Origin: Larkinella insperata
Lineage (GTDB): Bacteria; Bacteroidota; Bacteroidia; Cytophagales; Spirosomataceae
NCBI RefSeq assembly: GCF_026248825.1
Contig: NZ_CP110973.1
Coordinates: 372,001-436,000, forward strand
Direction: 5' to 3'
Length of the DNA: 64,000 nucleotides
Shown piece by piece: positions 8,582-17,700 of the stretch. Made by a program: the position numbers and the translations under genes. Under the pieces are notes generated by a model, which saw nothing but the letters and a program-made list of their open reading frames with translations, did not search any database and was not told the DNA's origin. Position 1 is the first letter of the stretch; every line of letters starts with the position of its first letter.

Positions 8582-9460
8582 ATGAAATTTTTCCTTCCCG
8601 GTTTGCTCTTTGCCGCGCTTTGGGCTTCGGCATCGGCGGCCACCAAATTCGGCGTTCTGTCGGTCGACCCACTCATTCTGGCGCAAATGCGGTTTTTTAT
8701 TGCCGGTCCGCTGATGCTGCTGGTAGCACACGGCATTCAGCGCCACGCCCTGCCCAACCGGCTGGAATTTACCCGACTGACAATATTTGCCCTGCTCAAC
8801 ACCACCATCTACCTCGGCGCTTTTGTGCTGGCGCTCAAGCAGGTTTCGGCCGGTATTGGCAGTCTCTCAACGGCCACCAACCCCCTGTTTATTACGTTGA
8901 TTTCCGCCCTGTGGCTCCGACGGCCCATCCGATGGTACGAAGGGCTGGGCATCGCGCTCGGGATGGCGGGGGTGCTGCTGGCGACCTATCCCCTACTCGA
9001 AGGCAGTTACGCCACGCTGTCGGGTCTGCTGATTCTTCTGGCGGGGATGGTGTCGATTTCGGCGGCTACGGTTTATTACGCCCGGTTTACGTGGCAGTTG
9101 CCCAACCTGGTGATCAACGGCTGGCAGGTTCTGATTGGCGGTATTTTGCTGCTGCCCTTTACGTTGCTCTTTGCCAATTTTGAAAATTCGCACTACGACG
9201 CCCGGTTCTGGGGATCGGTGTTTTGGCTGATCATCCCGGTTTCGGTCATCGCGCTGCAGCTCTGGTTTTACCTGGTCCGGCAGGATGCCGTTCAGGCGTC
9301 GCTCTGGCTGTTTCTTTGTCCGATTTTTGGCTTTGCCTACTCCTCCCTTCTACTCGACGAACCGCTGACGGTTTACACCTTCCTGGGCACGGCGCTGGTG
9401 CTGGCGGGCTTGTATCTGGGCCAGCGCGAAAAGTTTAGCAAAGGCAAAAAAACGGCCTAA
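8582..9460 (+). CDS. EamA/DMT-family transporter
   Basis: 292 aa with about ten hydrophobic segments arranged as two EamA repeats (about residues 1-135 and 145-285). Typical fragments are LWASASAATKFGVLSVDPL at the start and LLLDEPLTVYTFLGTALVLAGLYLG in the last repeat. Members export small metabolites such as amino acids or purines across the inner membrane; the substrate here cannot be assigned. Monocistronic, and convergent with the M56 gene, which ends 6 nt away on the other strand. Its promoter element lies right against the start codon. Confidence 0.9.
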   Translation: MKFFLPGLLFAALWASASAATKFGVLSVDPLILAQMRFFIAGPLMLLVAHGIQRHALPNRLEFTRLTIFALLNTTIYLGAFVLALKQVSAGIGSLSTATNPLFITLISALWLRRPIRWYEGLGIALGMAGVLLATYPLLEGSYATLSGLLILLAGMVSISAATVYYARFTWQLPNLVINGWQVLIGGILLLPFTLLFANFENSHYDARFWGSVFWLIIPVSVIALQLWFYLVRQDAVQASLWLFLCPIFGFAYSSLLLDEPLTVYTFLGTALVLAGLYLGQREKFSKGKKTA

Positions 9461-9466
9461 ACGCTC

Positions 9467-10888
9467 CTATTTTTCGACCACGACAAACTCCAGATCAACG
9501 GTGTTGCGCTCCAGATTGGGAACGGGGTTGATACCAATTCGCGCTGGATCGAAGTGCCCGGATTCAGCCAAGGCCTTCTGCGACTGAACCAGTTTGGAAC
9601 GGCTGAACAGTTCGCCCGGGCGGATGGCAACGGTTTTAAGCAATTGCTCGTTTGTAACCGTATTGTTTCCTTTGAAAACTACTTTTTCAATATTTACCGG
9701 CTTTCCTTCGTAAATCTGAATCTCCAGATTTACCGCATTCCCCGCGTGCTTTTCGTGCACCTCGGCGTTATAAAACAAATATCCTTTATCCATGTAAAGA
9801 GAAGCGAGGTCTGCGCCGGGGTGACCACTCAACCGATCGGCAAACGCTTCTTTGTCGTACAGATCCCCGGGCTGAACGCCCACTATCTGGTCTAAATAGT
9901 CAGCCGAATACAGCGTGTTTCCTTTCCAGGTAATGGTACCCATGGGAGTGCCTTTGTGCGATTTTACCGCCTGAAATGCAGGGTGGGTATCCTGCCGGAA
10001 GCAGGAACAGACGACCAGCGAAAGGGCCAACAGGGGCAGTATGATCAGGAATCTTAATTTTTTCATGGGTCCGGATGGTTTTTGAGTGAGCATGTGAATG
10101 CGTTGAAAAATGGGTTTGTTCGAAAAGGATGCGAGCAACGGAAGGGGATTTTGGGCCGTCATTTTCAGGAGCAAATAACCGTACTGCCTGACATTGCCCG
10201 ATAGCCGGGTCACGACGGAATCGACGGTGTATTCGTGGACCTGACGAATGGCCAAATGCAGGTACCTGACAACCGGATGAAACCAGAACAGAATGCTCAC
10301 CAGTTCGAAAAGCAGCAAGTCGAGCGTGTGCCAGTGCCGCACGTGAATTTCTTCGTGCAGCAACACCTGCGCCTGTTCTTCCGGCGTTAGCGAATTATGG
10401 TCGGGGTTGAGAAAGATAAATCGCCAGAAGGAAAACGTTGGCAAACGGGATTGAACGTAAACGGAATACATCACCCCTTCATCAACCTTCTGACTTGTTT
10501 GAATGAACCCGTAGACGGCTCTCAGGTTGCGGTAAAGTTGCCAGCTCCGGTAGAGAAAACCCGCCAGATACACGCCCAGAAAGGCATAAACAGCCCACTC
10601 CATCCCGCGCATGGTTTGGCCAGCCTGTGCCGCCGATTCCGCTGCAAACCCATCATGCAAAGGCGACGCGGTATTGAGCCGTAATTCCAGCCCGGCCGGA
10701 GCCACCGTTCCAAACAGGGCAAAGGCGGGCAGCAACGGCAGCAGGCAACTGATTAGCACGCCCGCCAGCAAGTACGCCCGGTTCCAGTGAAAGTGGGTAA
10801 GGCGGCAAAAGAAAAGCCGGTAAGCCAGGGCAAAAACCGTCAACAGCAGCGTGCCCTGCAGCAGATAGACAACGAAATCAGTGAGCAT
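9467..10888 (-). CDS. BlaR1-like M56 metallopeptidase fused to two POTRA domains
   Basis: 473 aa. The N-terminal half is a BlaR1/MecR1-type membrane peptidase: TM segments at about 5-25, 38-60 and 98-118, the zinc motif HEEIH at residues 178-182, and another membrane segment after residue 280 (FLIILPLLALSLVVCSC). BlaR1 proteins cut the partner repressor BlaI on signalling. From about residue 314 to the end there are two POTRA-like repeats instead of a sensor penicillin-binding domain; the second (FKGNNTVTNEQLLKTV...PGELFSRSKLVQSQKALAESGHF) is very close to the last POTRA of BamA. The start overlaps blaI by 11 bp, so the two are co-transcribed. The fusion suggests sensing of an outer-membrane or assembly signal (inference). 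Confidence 0.88.
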   Translation of the reverse strand: MLTDFVVYLLQGTLLLTVFALAYRLFFCRLTHFHWNRAYLLAGVLISCLLPLLPAFALFGTVAPAGLELRLNTASPLHDGFAAESAAQAGQTMRGMEWAVYAFLGVYLAGFLYRSWQLYRNLRAVYGFIQTSQKVDEGVMYSVYVQSRLPTFSFWRFIFLNPDHNSLTPEEQAQVLLHEEIHVRHWHTLDLLLFELVSILFWFHPVVRYLHLAIRQVHEYTVDSVVTRLSGNVRQYGYLLLKMTAQNPLPLLASFSNKPIFQRIHMLTQKPSGPMKKLRFLIILPLLALSLVVCSCFRQDTHPAFQAVKSHKGTPMGTITWKGNTLYSADYLDQIVGVQPGDLYDKEAFADRLSGHPGADLASLYMDKGYLFYNAEVHEKHAGNAVNLEIQIYEGKPVNIEKVVFKGNNTVTNEQLLKTVAIRPGELFSRSKLVQSQKALAESGHFDPARIGINPVPNLERNTVDLEFVVVEK

Positions 10889-11267
10889 CTTCGTCCGGTT
10901 TAGCGGGTTTTTCGGCCTCGTCGAGTAAACTCTTCAGGCGCTGAACCTCCGCCGGGTCCAGCTTTTCTTCATTGACCATGAATGACACGACTTTCTCGGG
11001 CGAGCCTTCGAAGTAATTCATCAGAAAATTCCTGAAGGTAAATTTCCGGTACGCCAGCTTCGATACCGTCGGGAAATATTCGTGCGTTTTGCCGTAGGCT
11101 TTATGCCCAATAAATCCTTTCTTCTCCAGAATCCGGATCAGCGACGATACCGTGTTGTAAGGCGGTTTTGGCTCCGGCATCTGATCAATAACGTCCTTTA
11201 CAAATCCCCTCCGGATGGCCCAGAGAATCTGCATAACCTTCTCTTCGGTTTTCGTTAATCCTTCCAT
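10878..11267 (-). CDS. BlaI/MecI-family repressor
   Basis: 129 aa from the ATG at 11267, which begins MEGLTKTEEKVMQILW as BlaI proteins do; a longer in-frame start upstream would pass through the promoter. Winged-helix DNA-binding N-terminus (PPYNTVSSLIRILEKKGFIGH, about residues 38-58) and a C-terminal dimerisation helix ending in LKSLLDEAEK. Expected to repress its own operon until cleaved by the M56 protease encoded next to it with an 11-bp overlap. No clear TACA/TGTA operator dyad was found upstream. Confidence 0.92.
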   Translation of the reverse strand: MEGLTKTEEKVMQILWAIRRGFVKDVIDQMPEPKPPYNTVSSLIRILEKKGFIGHKAYGKTHEYFPTVSKLAYRKFTFRNFLMNYFEGSPEKVVSFMVNEEKLDPAEVQRLKSLLDEAEKPAKPDEDAH

Positions 11268-11271
11268 GAAA

Positions 11272-11302
11272 CAAAGATAAACGTACAAATCAGTTATTCA
11301 AC
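11272..11302 (-). promoter_or_regulatory. promoter of the blaI-M56 operon, probably leaderless
   Basis: On the minus strand, GTTG (11302-11299) and TATCTTTG (11279-11272) are separated by 19 nt, fitting the Bacteroidota -33/-7 layout. The ATG at 11267 follows the -7 element after 4 nt. Confidence 0.68.
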
Positions 11303-11533
11303 TATCAACACAGTTAAATAACGTTAAAACCCGTTATAGTGCATAGAACGTCAGGCAATTTTTTGATGGAAAGTACCGAAAAGCAGCGGAGGAAAGCAGA
11401 AATAATGCGTTGTTTCCGGATCATTTTCTAAAGCAAATAAAAGCCGTACAAATTCGCTGTAATTCAACTAGTTAACCCCCTAAAATAATTGTCAAATCCG
11501 GAACACTGACTGGCTGTTTTTTGTTCTATTTAC

Positions 11534-12586
11534 ATGAACACGAACACAGACAATACAATGAACACGGAACACAAAATGGTGCCTTTTACACCTGGTCAAC
11601 CTTCGGATGAAACCTGGCGGAAATCCATTCCGGCTCAGGTATTTCTGAACCACTTCTTCGCGATTGACTTCCACATTCAGCGACTGGACGACCTGTTTGA
11701 TCTGGCCCGTTTTCCGCTGTTTCAGGAGTTTGCCCCGGCCATCACCGACGAGCAACGGAAGGCCCTGGAAAAGCTGTTGCTCAACAGCTGGAGCGCCGAA
11801 TATGCGCTGCGGATTACGCCGGTCGTGAATGACAACCAGTACCTGCAAAGCTCCCTGCACTGGACGTTTCCGCAGGCGTATTACAGCGTCTTGTTCAGCG
11901 TACGGGCTTTTCTCCAAATGATGGGTGAACCCGTCAGCAACGAAGAGATTATCCGCCGTCGCATCGGCAACATGGTCGTGCGCGGTTATTACCCGGCTTC
12001 GATTGGCTTTTATGCCTCGGGTCCGCTCAACAATTACCGGACCATGCGGCTTCCGTTGGCGAAGTTTGATATTGCCAAACCGGATCTGACCCTGCCTTCG
12101 CGTGAATCGGCGGCTCAGATCGAGATTGCCCAATTCCTGAAAACCTCTCGCGACCGGCACATCAAAGCCCTGCGGCAGGCCATTCAGAACAACCCGAAGA
12201 CCGCTTTACGCAGTCCCAAAACAGGGAAGATTCTGCAGAAATTTGGCGCCGATCAGTACAAGCAGCTGGGCAAACAAATCGGTTACACGACCTTTTTCGA
12301 CGCCCTCAGCCGACTGCGGATTTCGTCTACCAACCGCGAGATCGAGCGGTTTGTGGAGTCAGAAATCGATGTGCGGCTGTTCCACGAAAGTTTGGTAAAG
12401 ATTGTTTCACACATCAATGCCGTGCATGAAGCGTACATTGCCAAGGCATTGGGTATTCAGGGTTACAAGCAGTTGATTGCAAAACTGCCTTCGTACCTTC
12501 AGGAGGGTTTTCTGCGGGAGCGCCTGCAAAACGTCATCGAGCCGATGCTGGAATCGGGCGAACAGACACTCCGCATGGCGGCTTAA
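11534..12586 (+). CDS. hypothetical protein, possibly HEPN-like
   Basis: 350 aa, soluble and mostly helical; no signal peptide or membrane segment. I do not recognise the family with confidence. The segment SSLHWTFPQAYYSVLFSVRAF (about residues 116-136) resembles the helix found in HEPN-type domains (AYYAxFxAxRAxL), but no certain RxxxxH catalytic motif is seen, so a nuclease role is not claimed. In-frame ATGs at 11558 and 11576 are possible alternative starts. Monocistronic, with its own terminator, divergent from blaI. Confidence 0.6.
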   Translation: MNTNTDNTMNTEHKMVPFTPGQPSDETWRKSIPAQVFLNHFFAIDFHIQRLDDLFDLARFPLFQEFAPAITDEQRKALEKLLLNSWSAEYALRITPVVNDNQYLQSSLHWTFPQAYYSVLFSVRAFLQMMGEPVSNEEIIRRRIGNMVVRGYYPASIGFYASGPLNNYRTMRLPLAKFDIAKPDLTLPSRESAAQIEIAQFLKTSRDRHIKALRQAIQNNPKTALRSPKTGKILQKFGADQYKQLGKQIGYTTFFDALSRLRISSTNREIERFVESEIDVRLFHESLVKIVSHINAVHEAYIAKALGIQGYKQLIAKLPSYLQEGFLRERLQNVIEPMLESGEQTLRMAA

Positions 12587-12606
12587 TCCCGCATATCACA
12601 TAGATG

Positions 12607-12637
12607 AAAAAGCCCCGGCCGTGTTGCCGGGGCTTTT
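12607..12637. terminator. bidirectional terminator between convergent genes
   Basis: A 12-bp perfect stem (AAAAGCCCCGGC with GCCGGGGCTTTT) and 6-nt loop, with A run before and T run after, so it can stop transcription from both sides. Confidence 0.88.
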
Positions 12638-12640
12638 GTT

Positions 12641-13207
12641 TTAGGAACGGCTTTCCAGGTAGGTTCGGCACAAGTCGAGGTAATGGTTGGCCGACGGCAT
12701 AGCCACGTCCGTTTCTTTGGCCTGCTCATCCCAGCCGCGCACCTGCAGAATACCCCGGAAATACGGGTTCTGCTCGAAAGACTGCGCTTCCTCCCCGCTC
12801 ATGGGTCCACCCTGAAATTCCAGTGTTTTCAGGCTGGCTTCCGAGAGTTTCTCCAAATAGGCCGGATGCTTGTACGTCAGATACCGCTTCGCGTTGACGT
12901 GGTGTTCGATCAGTTGGGCCACTTTCTCCGAAAATCCACGCTCCCGCAGCCAGTCGGCACCCAGTTTCTCGTGATCGACGCGGCCGTAGTTGTCCATGTG
13001 ATCCTCCGCCAGCTCCGACGGCAGTAAATGCCCGATGTCGTGCAGAAAAGCCGCAATGATTGTCTCGTCGTCGGCCCCGGCCCGTTCGGCCAGCATGGCC
13101 GATTGCAGCATGTGTTCGAGTTGTGAAACCGGTTCGCCGTAATAATCATCGGCCCCGTGCTTTTCAAACAACTCCGTGATTTCGGAAATCGTCTGCTCGG
13201 TTGTCAT
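12641..13207 (-). CDS. HD-domain protein of the PhnZ-like oxygenase type
   Basis: 188 aa from the ATG at 13207; an earlier in-frame start at 13279 would run through an inverted repeat and is less likely. The pattern YGEPVSQLEHMLQSA, FLHDIGHLL, DHEKLGADWL, EHHVNAKRYL and a late Asp matches the small HD proteins typified by PhnZ and the HDIG proteins of phosphonate operons, which use a mixed-valent di-iron centre to oxidise a C-H bond next to phosphorus. All metal-ligand His/Asp positions appear present. No phosphonate gene lies nearby, so the substrate is open. A nucleotide phosphohydrolase role is a less likely alternative. Confidence 0.78.
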   Translation of the reverse strand: MTTEQTISEITELFEKHGADDYYGEPVSQLEHMLQSAMLAERAGADDETIIAAFLHDIGHLLPSELAEDHMDNYGRVDHEKLGADWLRERGFSEKVAQLIEHHVNAKRYLTYKHPAYLEKLSEASLKTLEFQGGPMSGEEAQSFEQNPYFRGILQVRGWDEQAKETDVAMPSANHYLDLCRTYLESRS

Positions 13208-13218
13208 GTTTTCATTGA

Positions 13219-13291
13219 GCGAATGAGTGATTGATTGAGTCAGATCGAAGAGCATGCTTTTGCTGATCGCGGTAGCCAATCACTCATTCGC
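13219..13291. repeat. inverted repeat with perfect 15-bp arms upstream of the HD gene
   Basis: GCGAATGAGTGATTG (13219-13233) and its exact complement (13277-13291) flank 43 nt. It lies just before the HD gene start. A similar GAATGAGTGA-type inverted repeat precedes the AhpD-like gene at 33929. Confidence 0.75.
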
Positions 13292-13306
13292 TTATTCACA
13301 ATTAAT

Positions 13307-14785
13307 TTATTTATCCCACCATACGGGTGTGTTGATATCGTTCGGTCCCTGGCGCTTAACGGCTTCGTCGATCGACGGTTTGTTCAGGCTTAGCTCCGAG
13401 CTTGGATAGGTAAACCGCACCGGCACCCGGTTCTGGTTCAGGTTCGACGGTCCCGGCTTGATAGCGGGAATGCCCGTCCGGCGCCAGTCGAACCAAGGTT
13501 CCAGGCCGTTGTAAAATAACGCAATCCATTTCTGAGTTCCAATCAGTTCGAGCGCTTTTGCATCCGTAAAAGCCACATCCGGCTGCGTCAGGTAACCCGC
13601 CGGAACATCCAGCGCGTAGTAGTTGAACGACGCCGTAACGCCTTTTTCGTAATACTCTTTCGCGTTGCCGGTGATCAGCTTCTTCTGCGCGGCTTCGGCC
13701 AGAATAAATTGCAGTTCGGCATAGGTCATGATGATGCCCTTGGCGATGTTCAGGTTGGCGTCCGTGGGAGTGCCGAAACCGTCGATGTAATAGTTCGATC
13801 CCACGCGCGAAACATTCTGAGCCCCACCGTTGTACGTCAGCGCCGAGTTATCGTCAAGTCCGTTCGGAACACCCACATAGGCCGGTTTTCCGGCGGCTAC
13901 CGAGGCAACGGTCGGACGGGCAAAAATACCCAGCCGCGGATCGCTCAGTTGCGTCAACTTGTCGCCCAGCGTTTTGCTCAGCCGGAATTCGTCGAACGAT
14001 CCCACCCGCGAGGTGTACAGCGGAAACTGGTTGGGCACCGTCGGCAAATACCGCAGGGCCGCATTGTCGGCATTGCTGTCGAAAATCGGCGTGGCCGTCG
14101 GGTTGCTCAGAATGGCCTGCATGTCGGCCTTCACGTCGCGCTTGTTGGAAATCCGCATCAGATACCGCAGCCGCAGCGAGTTGGCCATCTTCTTCCACTT
14201 CGTTACGTCGCCCCCAAACAGAATATCGCCGTTGACCGCCCCGTTTTCCGTCGCCAGCAGACCATTGGCATCGGCCAGGTCCTTCAGAATTCCGTTATAA
14301 ATGGTTTCTTGGGTGTCGTATTTTGGAAAATACGTCTGGTCTTTGCCTTTGGTAGCCTCCGTGTACGGCGCATCACCGTAGGCATCCGTCACCATCGACA
14401 TCATCCACGACTTCATAATCAGCGCGATGGCCTGATAGTTTTTCTGAACCGGCGATGAGCTGGTGGCGATGTTGTACATGTTCTGCACTTCCCGGAGCGT
14501 CGAGTAGGTCGTGTTCCAGATGCCGTTCTGCTCCCCCCACAGATACCGGTCTTCGTTCACGAACTGAATTTTGGCCGTATACTGCATCACGCTGTTGCCG
14601 ATTCCCCAGGCCGTTCCCATGTTTTCGTTGATCGGAGCCCGAATGATGTTCGGCAGCAGCAGATCGGGGGTTACCGTGTTGGGAACGTTTGGATTGGTGT
14701 TTACTTCTTCAAAATTGTTGTCGCAGGAGGTGCCGGCGGCTATCAGCAGCATACAAGCGAACAAACGGATGTATCTTCTTTTCAT
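13307..14785 (-). CDS. SusD/RagB-family nutrient-binding lipoprotein (SusD-like_2 type)
   Basis: 492 aa with a lipoprotein signal ending at LIAAGTSCDN (Cys at about 20). The following NTNPNVPNTVTPDLLLPNII segment is typical of the SusD-like_2 group, often found with peptide- or small-molecule-type SusC proteins. It should sit on the outer membrane as the lid over its SusC partner, which is encoded 11 nt upstream in the same operon. No enzyme gene accompanies this pair, so the substrate cannot be guessed. Length and C-terminus are normal. Confidence 0.93.
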   Translation of the reverse strand: MKRRYIRLFACMLLIAAGTSCDNNFEEVNTNPNVPNTVTPDLLLPNIIRAPINENMGTAWGIGNSVMQYTAKIQFVNEDRYLWGEQNGIWNTTYSTLREVQNMYNIATSSSPVQKNYQAIALIMKSWMMSMVTDAYGDAPYTEATKGKDQTYFPKYDTQETIYNGILKDLADANGLLATENGAVNGDILFGGDVTKWKKMANSLRLRYLMRISNKRDVKADMQAILSNPTATPIFDSNADNAALRYLPTVPNQFPLYTSRVGSFDEFRLSKTLGDKLTQLSDPRLGIFARPTVASVAAGKPAYVGVPNGLDDNSALTYNGGAQNVSRVGSNYYIDGFGTPTDANLNIAKGIIMTYAELQFILAEAAQKKLITGNAKEYYEKGVTASFNYYALDVPAGYLTQPDVAFTDAKALELIGTQKWIALFYNGLEPWFDWRRTGIPAIKPGPSNLNQNRVPVRFTYPSSELSLNKPSIDEAVKRQGPNDINTPVWWDK

Positions 14786-14796
14786 GAGTCAGTTTC

Positions 14797-17700
14797 TTAG
14801 AGGTTAAACGACAGGTTGACGCCGTAATTCCGCGCCGATGGAATAGCGACCGATTCGGCTCCCGGAATGACGGTTCCGCCCGCCACCGAGGACGTTTCCG
14901 GATCGATGTGCGGCACTTTCGTCCACAGGAACAAGTTCCGGCCTACCAGCGAGATATTGACGTTGCGGAACGGCAGTTTCCGGCCCATGATGCTGTTGGG
15001 TAGCGAATAACCCAGTTTGATTTCGCGCAGCTTGGTAAACGACGCATCGAAGATGGCACCTTCCAGCACCCGGCGGCCGAGGGTAAAAGCCGAATGCCAC
15101 TCCCGGGCCGAAATCCGGCGCTGGTTCGGGGCAAACTGGCCCTCGCCGGTTTTCACCGCGCCCGGCACCACATAGTAGGTCCCTTCGGGCGCATTCTTGA
15201 ATTCTGTATCCGTCGAATTGTCGTAATAACCGGTTTCGCGGCCCTGCAACGTTTCCACCAGCTGACCCGCTTCCCGGCCCACGACGTACGTGTGCGAGTA
15301 CACCTCGCCACCCTTCCGGATATCAAACAGAAAGCTCAGGTTGAAACCTTTGTAGGTCAGGGAGTTGTTGATACCAGCCAGCCAGTCGGGGTTGTAGTTT
15401 CCGAGTTTTTTCAGGTCCGTGGTTGAAATGGGCCGCCCGTCGGTGGTGGTCACCATCTGGCCCACATACTGCCCCGTCGGATCGTAGTACGGGCTGCTGG
15501 GGTCGCTGCTTACGCGCTCATAGGCATAGCCGTACATATCGCCCATGCGCTCGTTGACGCGGGCCTGCACCGAGAAATACCGGTCGGCCAGTTCGTAGGT
15601 CGAAACCCCGTTGGCCAGCTCGAGCACCTTGCTGCGGTTGCGCGAGAAGTTAACGTTCATGTCCCAGCGGAACCCAACGTTGTCCAGCCGAACGGGCGTC
15701 AGGTTCAGCATCACCTCCACCCCACTGTTCTGAATCCGGCCGGCGTTCTGCACAATCTGGCTGTAACCTGTCGTTCCCGACAGCGGCAGGAAGATAATCT
15801 GGTTGCGGCTGATGGTGTTGTAGTAGGTCACATCCAGGCCAACCCGGTTTTTGAGGAAACGAATATCCACCCCGTATTCCTGCGAACTGCTGATTTCCGG
15901 TTTCAGGCTCAGGTTCGGAATCCGCGTCGATTCACCGAAGGTCGGGGTGGTCCCCCAGGGCGTTCCGGGGTTGTACGGCTGCGAAAACTGGTACGGATCG
16001 GTGTCGTTTCCCACCTGCGCGTAACCCGCCCGAACCTTGGCAAACGAAACCCACGACGGCATTTTCACCCAGTCGCTCACCACGGCGCTCAGCGTTCCCG
16101 ACCAGTAGAAGTACGAATTGTCGGCCGCCCCCACCACGCCCGTCGGCAGGGTCAGCGTGCTCGACCAGTCGTTACGGCCCGTCATTTCGAGCGTCAGTTT
16201 ATCCTGATAGGTCAGTTGACCCGATGCAAACAAACTATTGATCCGGCGATTCGAGTTGTTCTGCGAATATTCCAGCGGAACCCGGCTGTTGTTCAGGCTA
16301 TAAACGCCCGGAACCGTCAGCTGGGGGGCAAAGTTATCGACGTAATCGTACGTGTTCAGGCGTTGGTTGCCACCGGCCGTACCGCTCAGTGTAAAGTTCT
16401 CATTGATGCGTTTGTCGACCAGAAACAGCAAATCCGTGTTGCGTTCCAGCGTTTTGACGGCTTCCCGGCGGTAGGAACCGTAGGGATAGCGTTGCGTACT
16501 GAACGCCCGGCGCCGGGTCCGCAATTCATCCTGGTAATCCACCTGCGTCCGGCCCTGCACCGACAGCCAGTCTGTCAGTTGGTACGACAGCGTCACGTTT
16601 CCGATCACGCGGTTTACATCTTGCCCGTTCGTATTTTCGTAGAGGTTGAAATACGGGTTGTCGTGGTAGTTGTAGTTGAAGTTAAACTGCTGAACGTCCT
16701 CCAGACCCGGCTGCCAGTAGTTCCGCATCGACTTCATATCGATGTGGCGGCCCCACCAGCAGTTGAGCAGGTACATAATGTTCTCGGTTCCGTAGCTCAG
16801 GTTGGGGCGGTTGTCGCTGTGGTTGCGAATGTAGCTGACGTTCGTGCGGGCCGTAAAACGGTCGGTCAGTTTGTAACCGGCATTGAGGTTGAAGCTGTTG
16901 CGGGTCAGATCGGTATTGGGTACGTAGCCTTTCTGCGCCAGGTTGGTGAACGACAGACGGAAATCGCCCTTGTCGTTGCTGCCCGTCACGGCCACGTTGT
17001 TGGTCAGGATGCGGCCCGTTTCGAAGAAGTCGCGGATGTTGTTCGGATGCGCAATAAACGGCGTTGGAGTAGCCACACCCGGGCCACCGGGCACGCGCGT
17101 ATCCCCGGCGCGGTAGCCTTTGTCGGTGGGCGAATCGTGCTGAACGATCAGCCGTCCGTCCATTTTGGGGCCCCAGCTTTCGTCCACGCCGTCGCGCAAA
17201 CCGCCCCCGGAACCGTCTTTAAACGAAAATTCACCGTTTAATCCCTGTCCGTACACGTTCTGGTAGTCGGGCAGACGCAAGACCGATTCAAACGTCAGGT
17301 TTGAGTTGACGCTCACGCCGATGCCTTTCGTACCTTTCCCGCTTTTGGTCGTAATCACCACCACGCCGTTGGCCGCCCGCGAGCCGTAGAGGGCCGTGGC
17401 GCTGGCTCCTTTCAAAACCGTCATGGTTTCTACGTCGTCGGGGTTGATAAAACCCGCCCCGTTGCCGTAGTCAGCGTCCTGGTTGTTGCGGCCCGACGAA
17501 CCGACGAAGTTGTTGTTGATCGGCAAACCGTCGATCACAAACAGGGGCTGGTTGGCGTTGATGTTCAGTGATTTTTCACCCCGGATGGTTACGCGCGACG
17601 AGCCGCCGATTCCCGAAGGACTATTAACCACCGTTACCCCCGCAATTTTCCCCGCCAACTGGCTCACCAGGTTGGTTTCCCGCGCTTGAACCAAGGCCGA

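Noticed and set aside
16216..17241. A 341-codon open frame on the plus strand inside the first SusC gene
   Set aside because: It lies fully antisense to a clear TonB-dependent transporter gene and its product has low-complexity Val/Arg/His-rich sequence with no domain.
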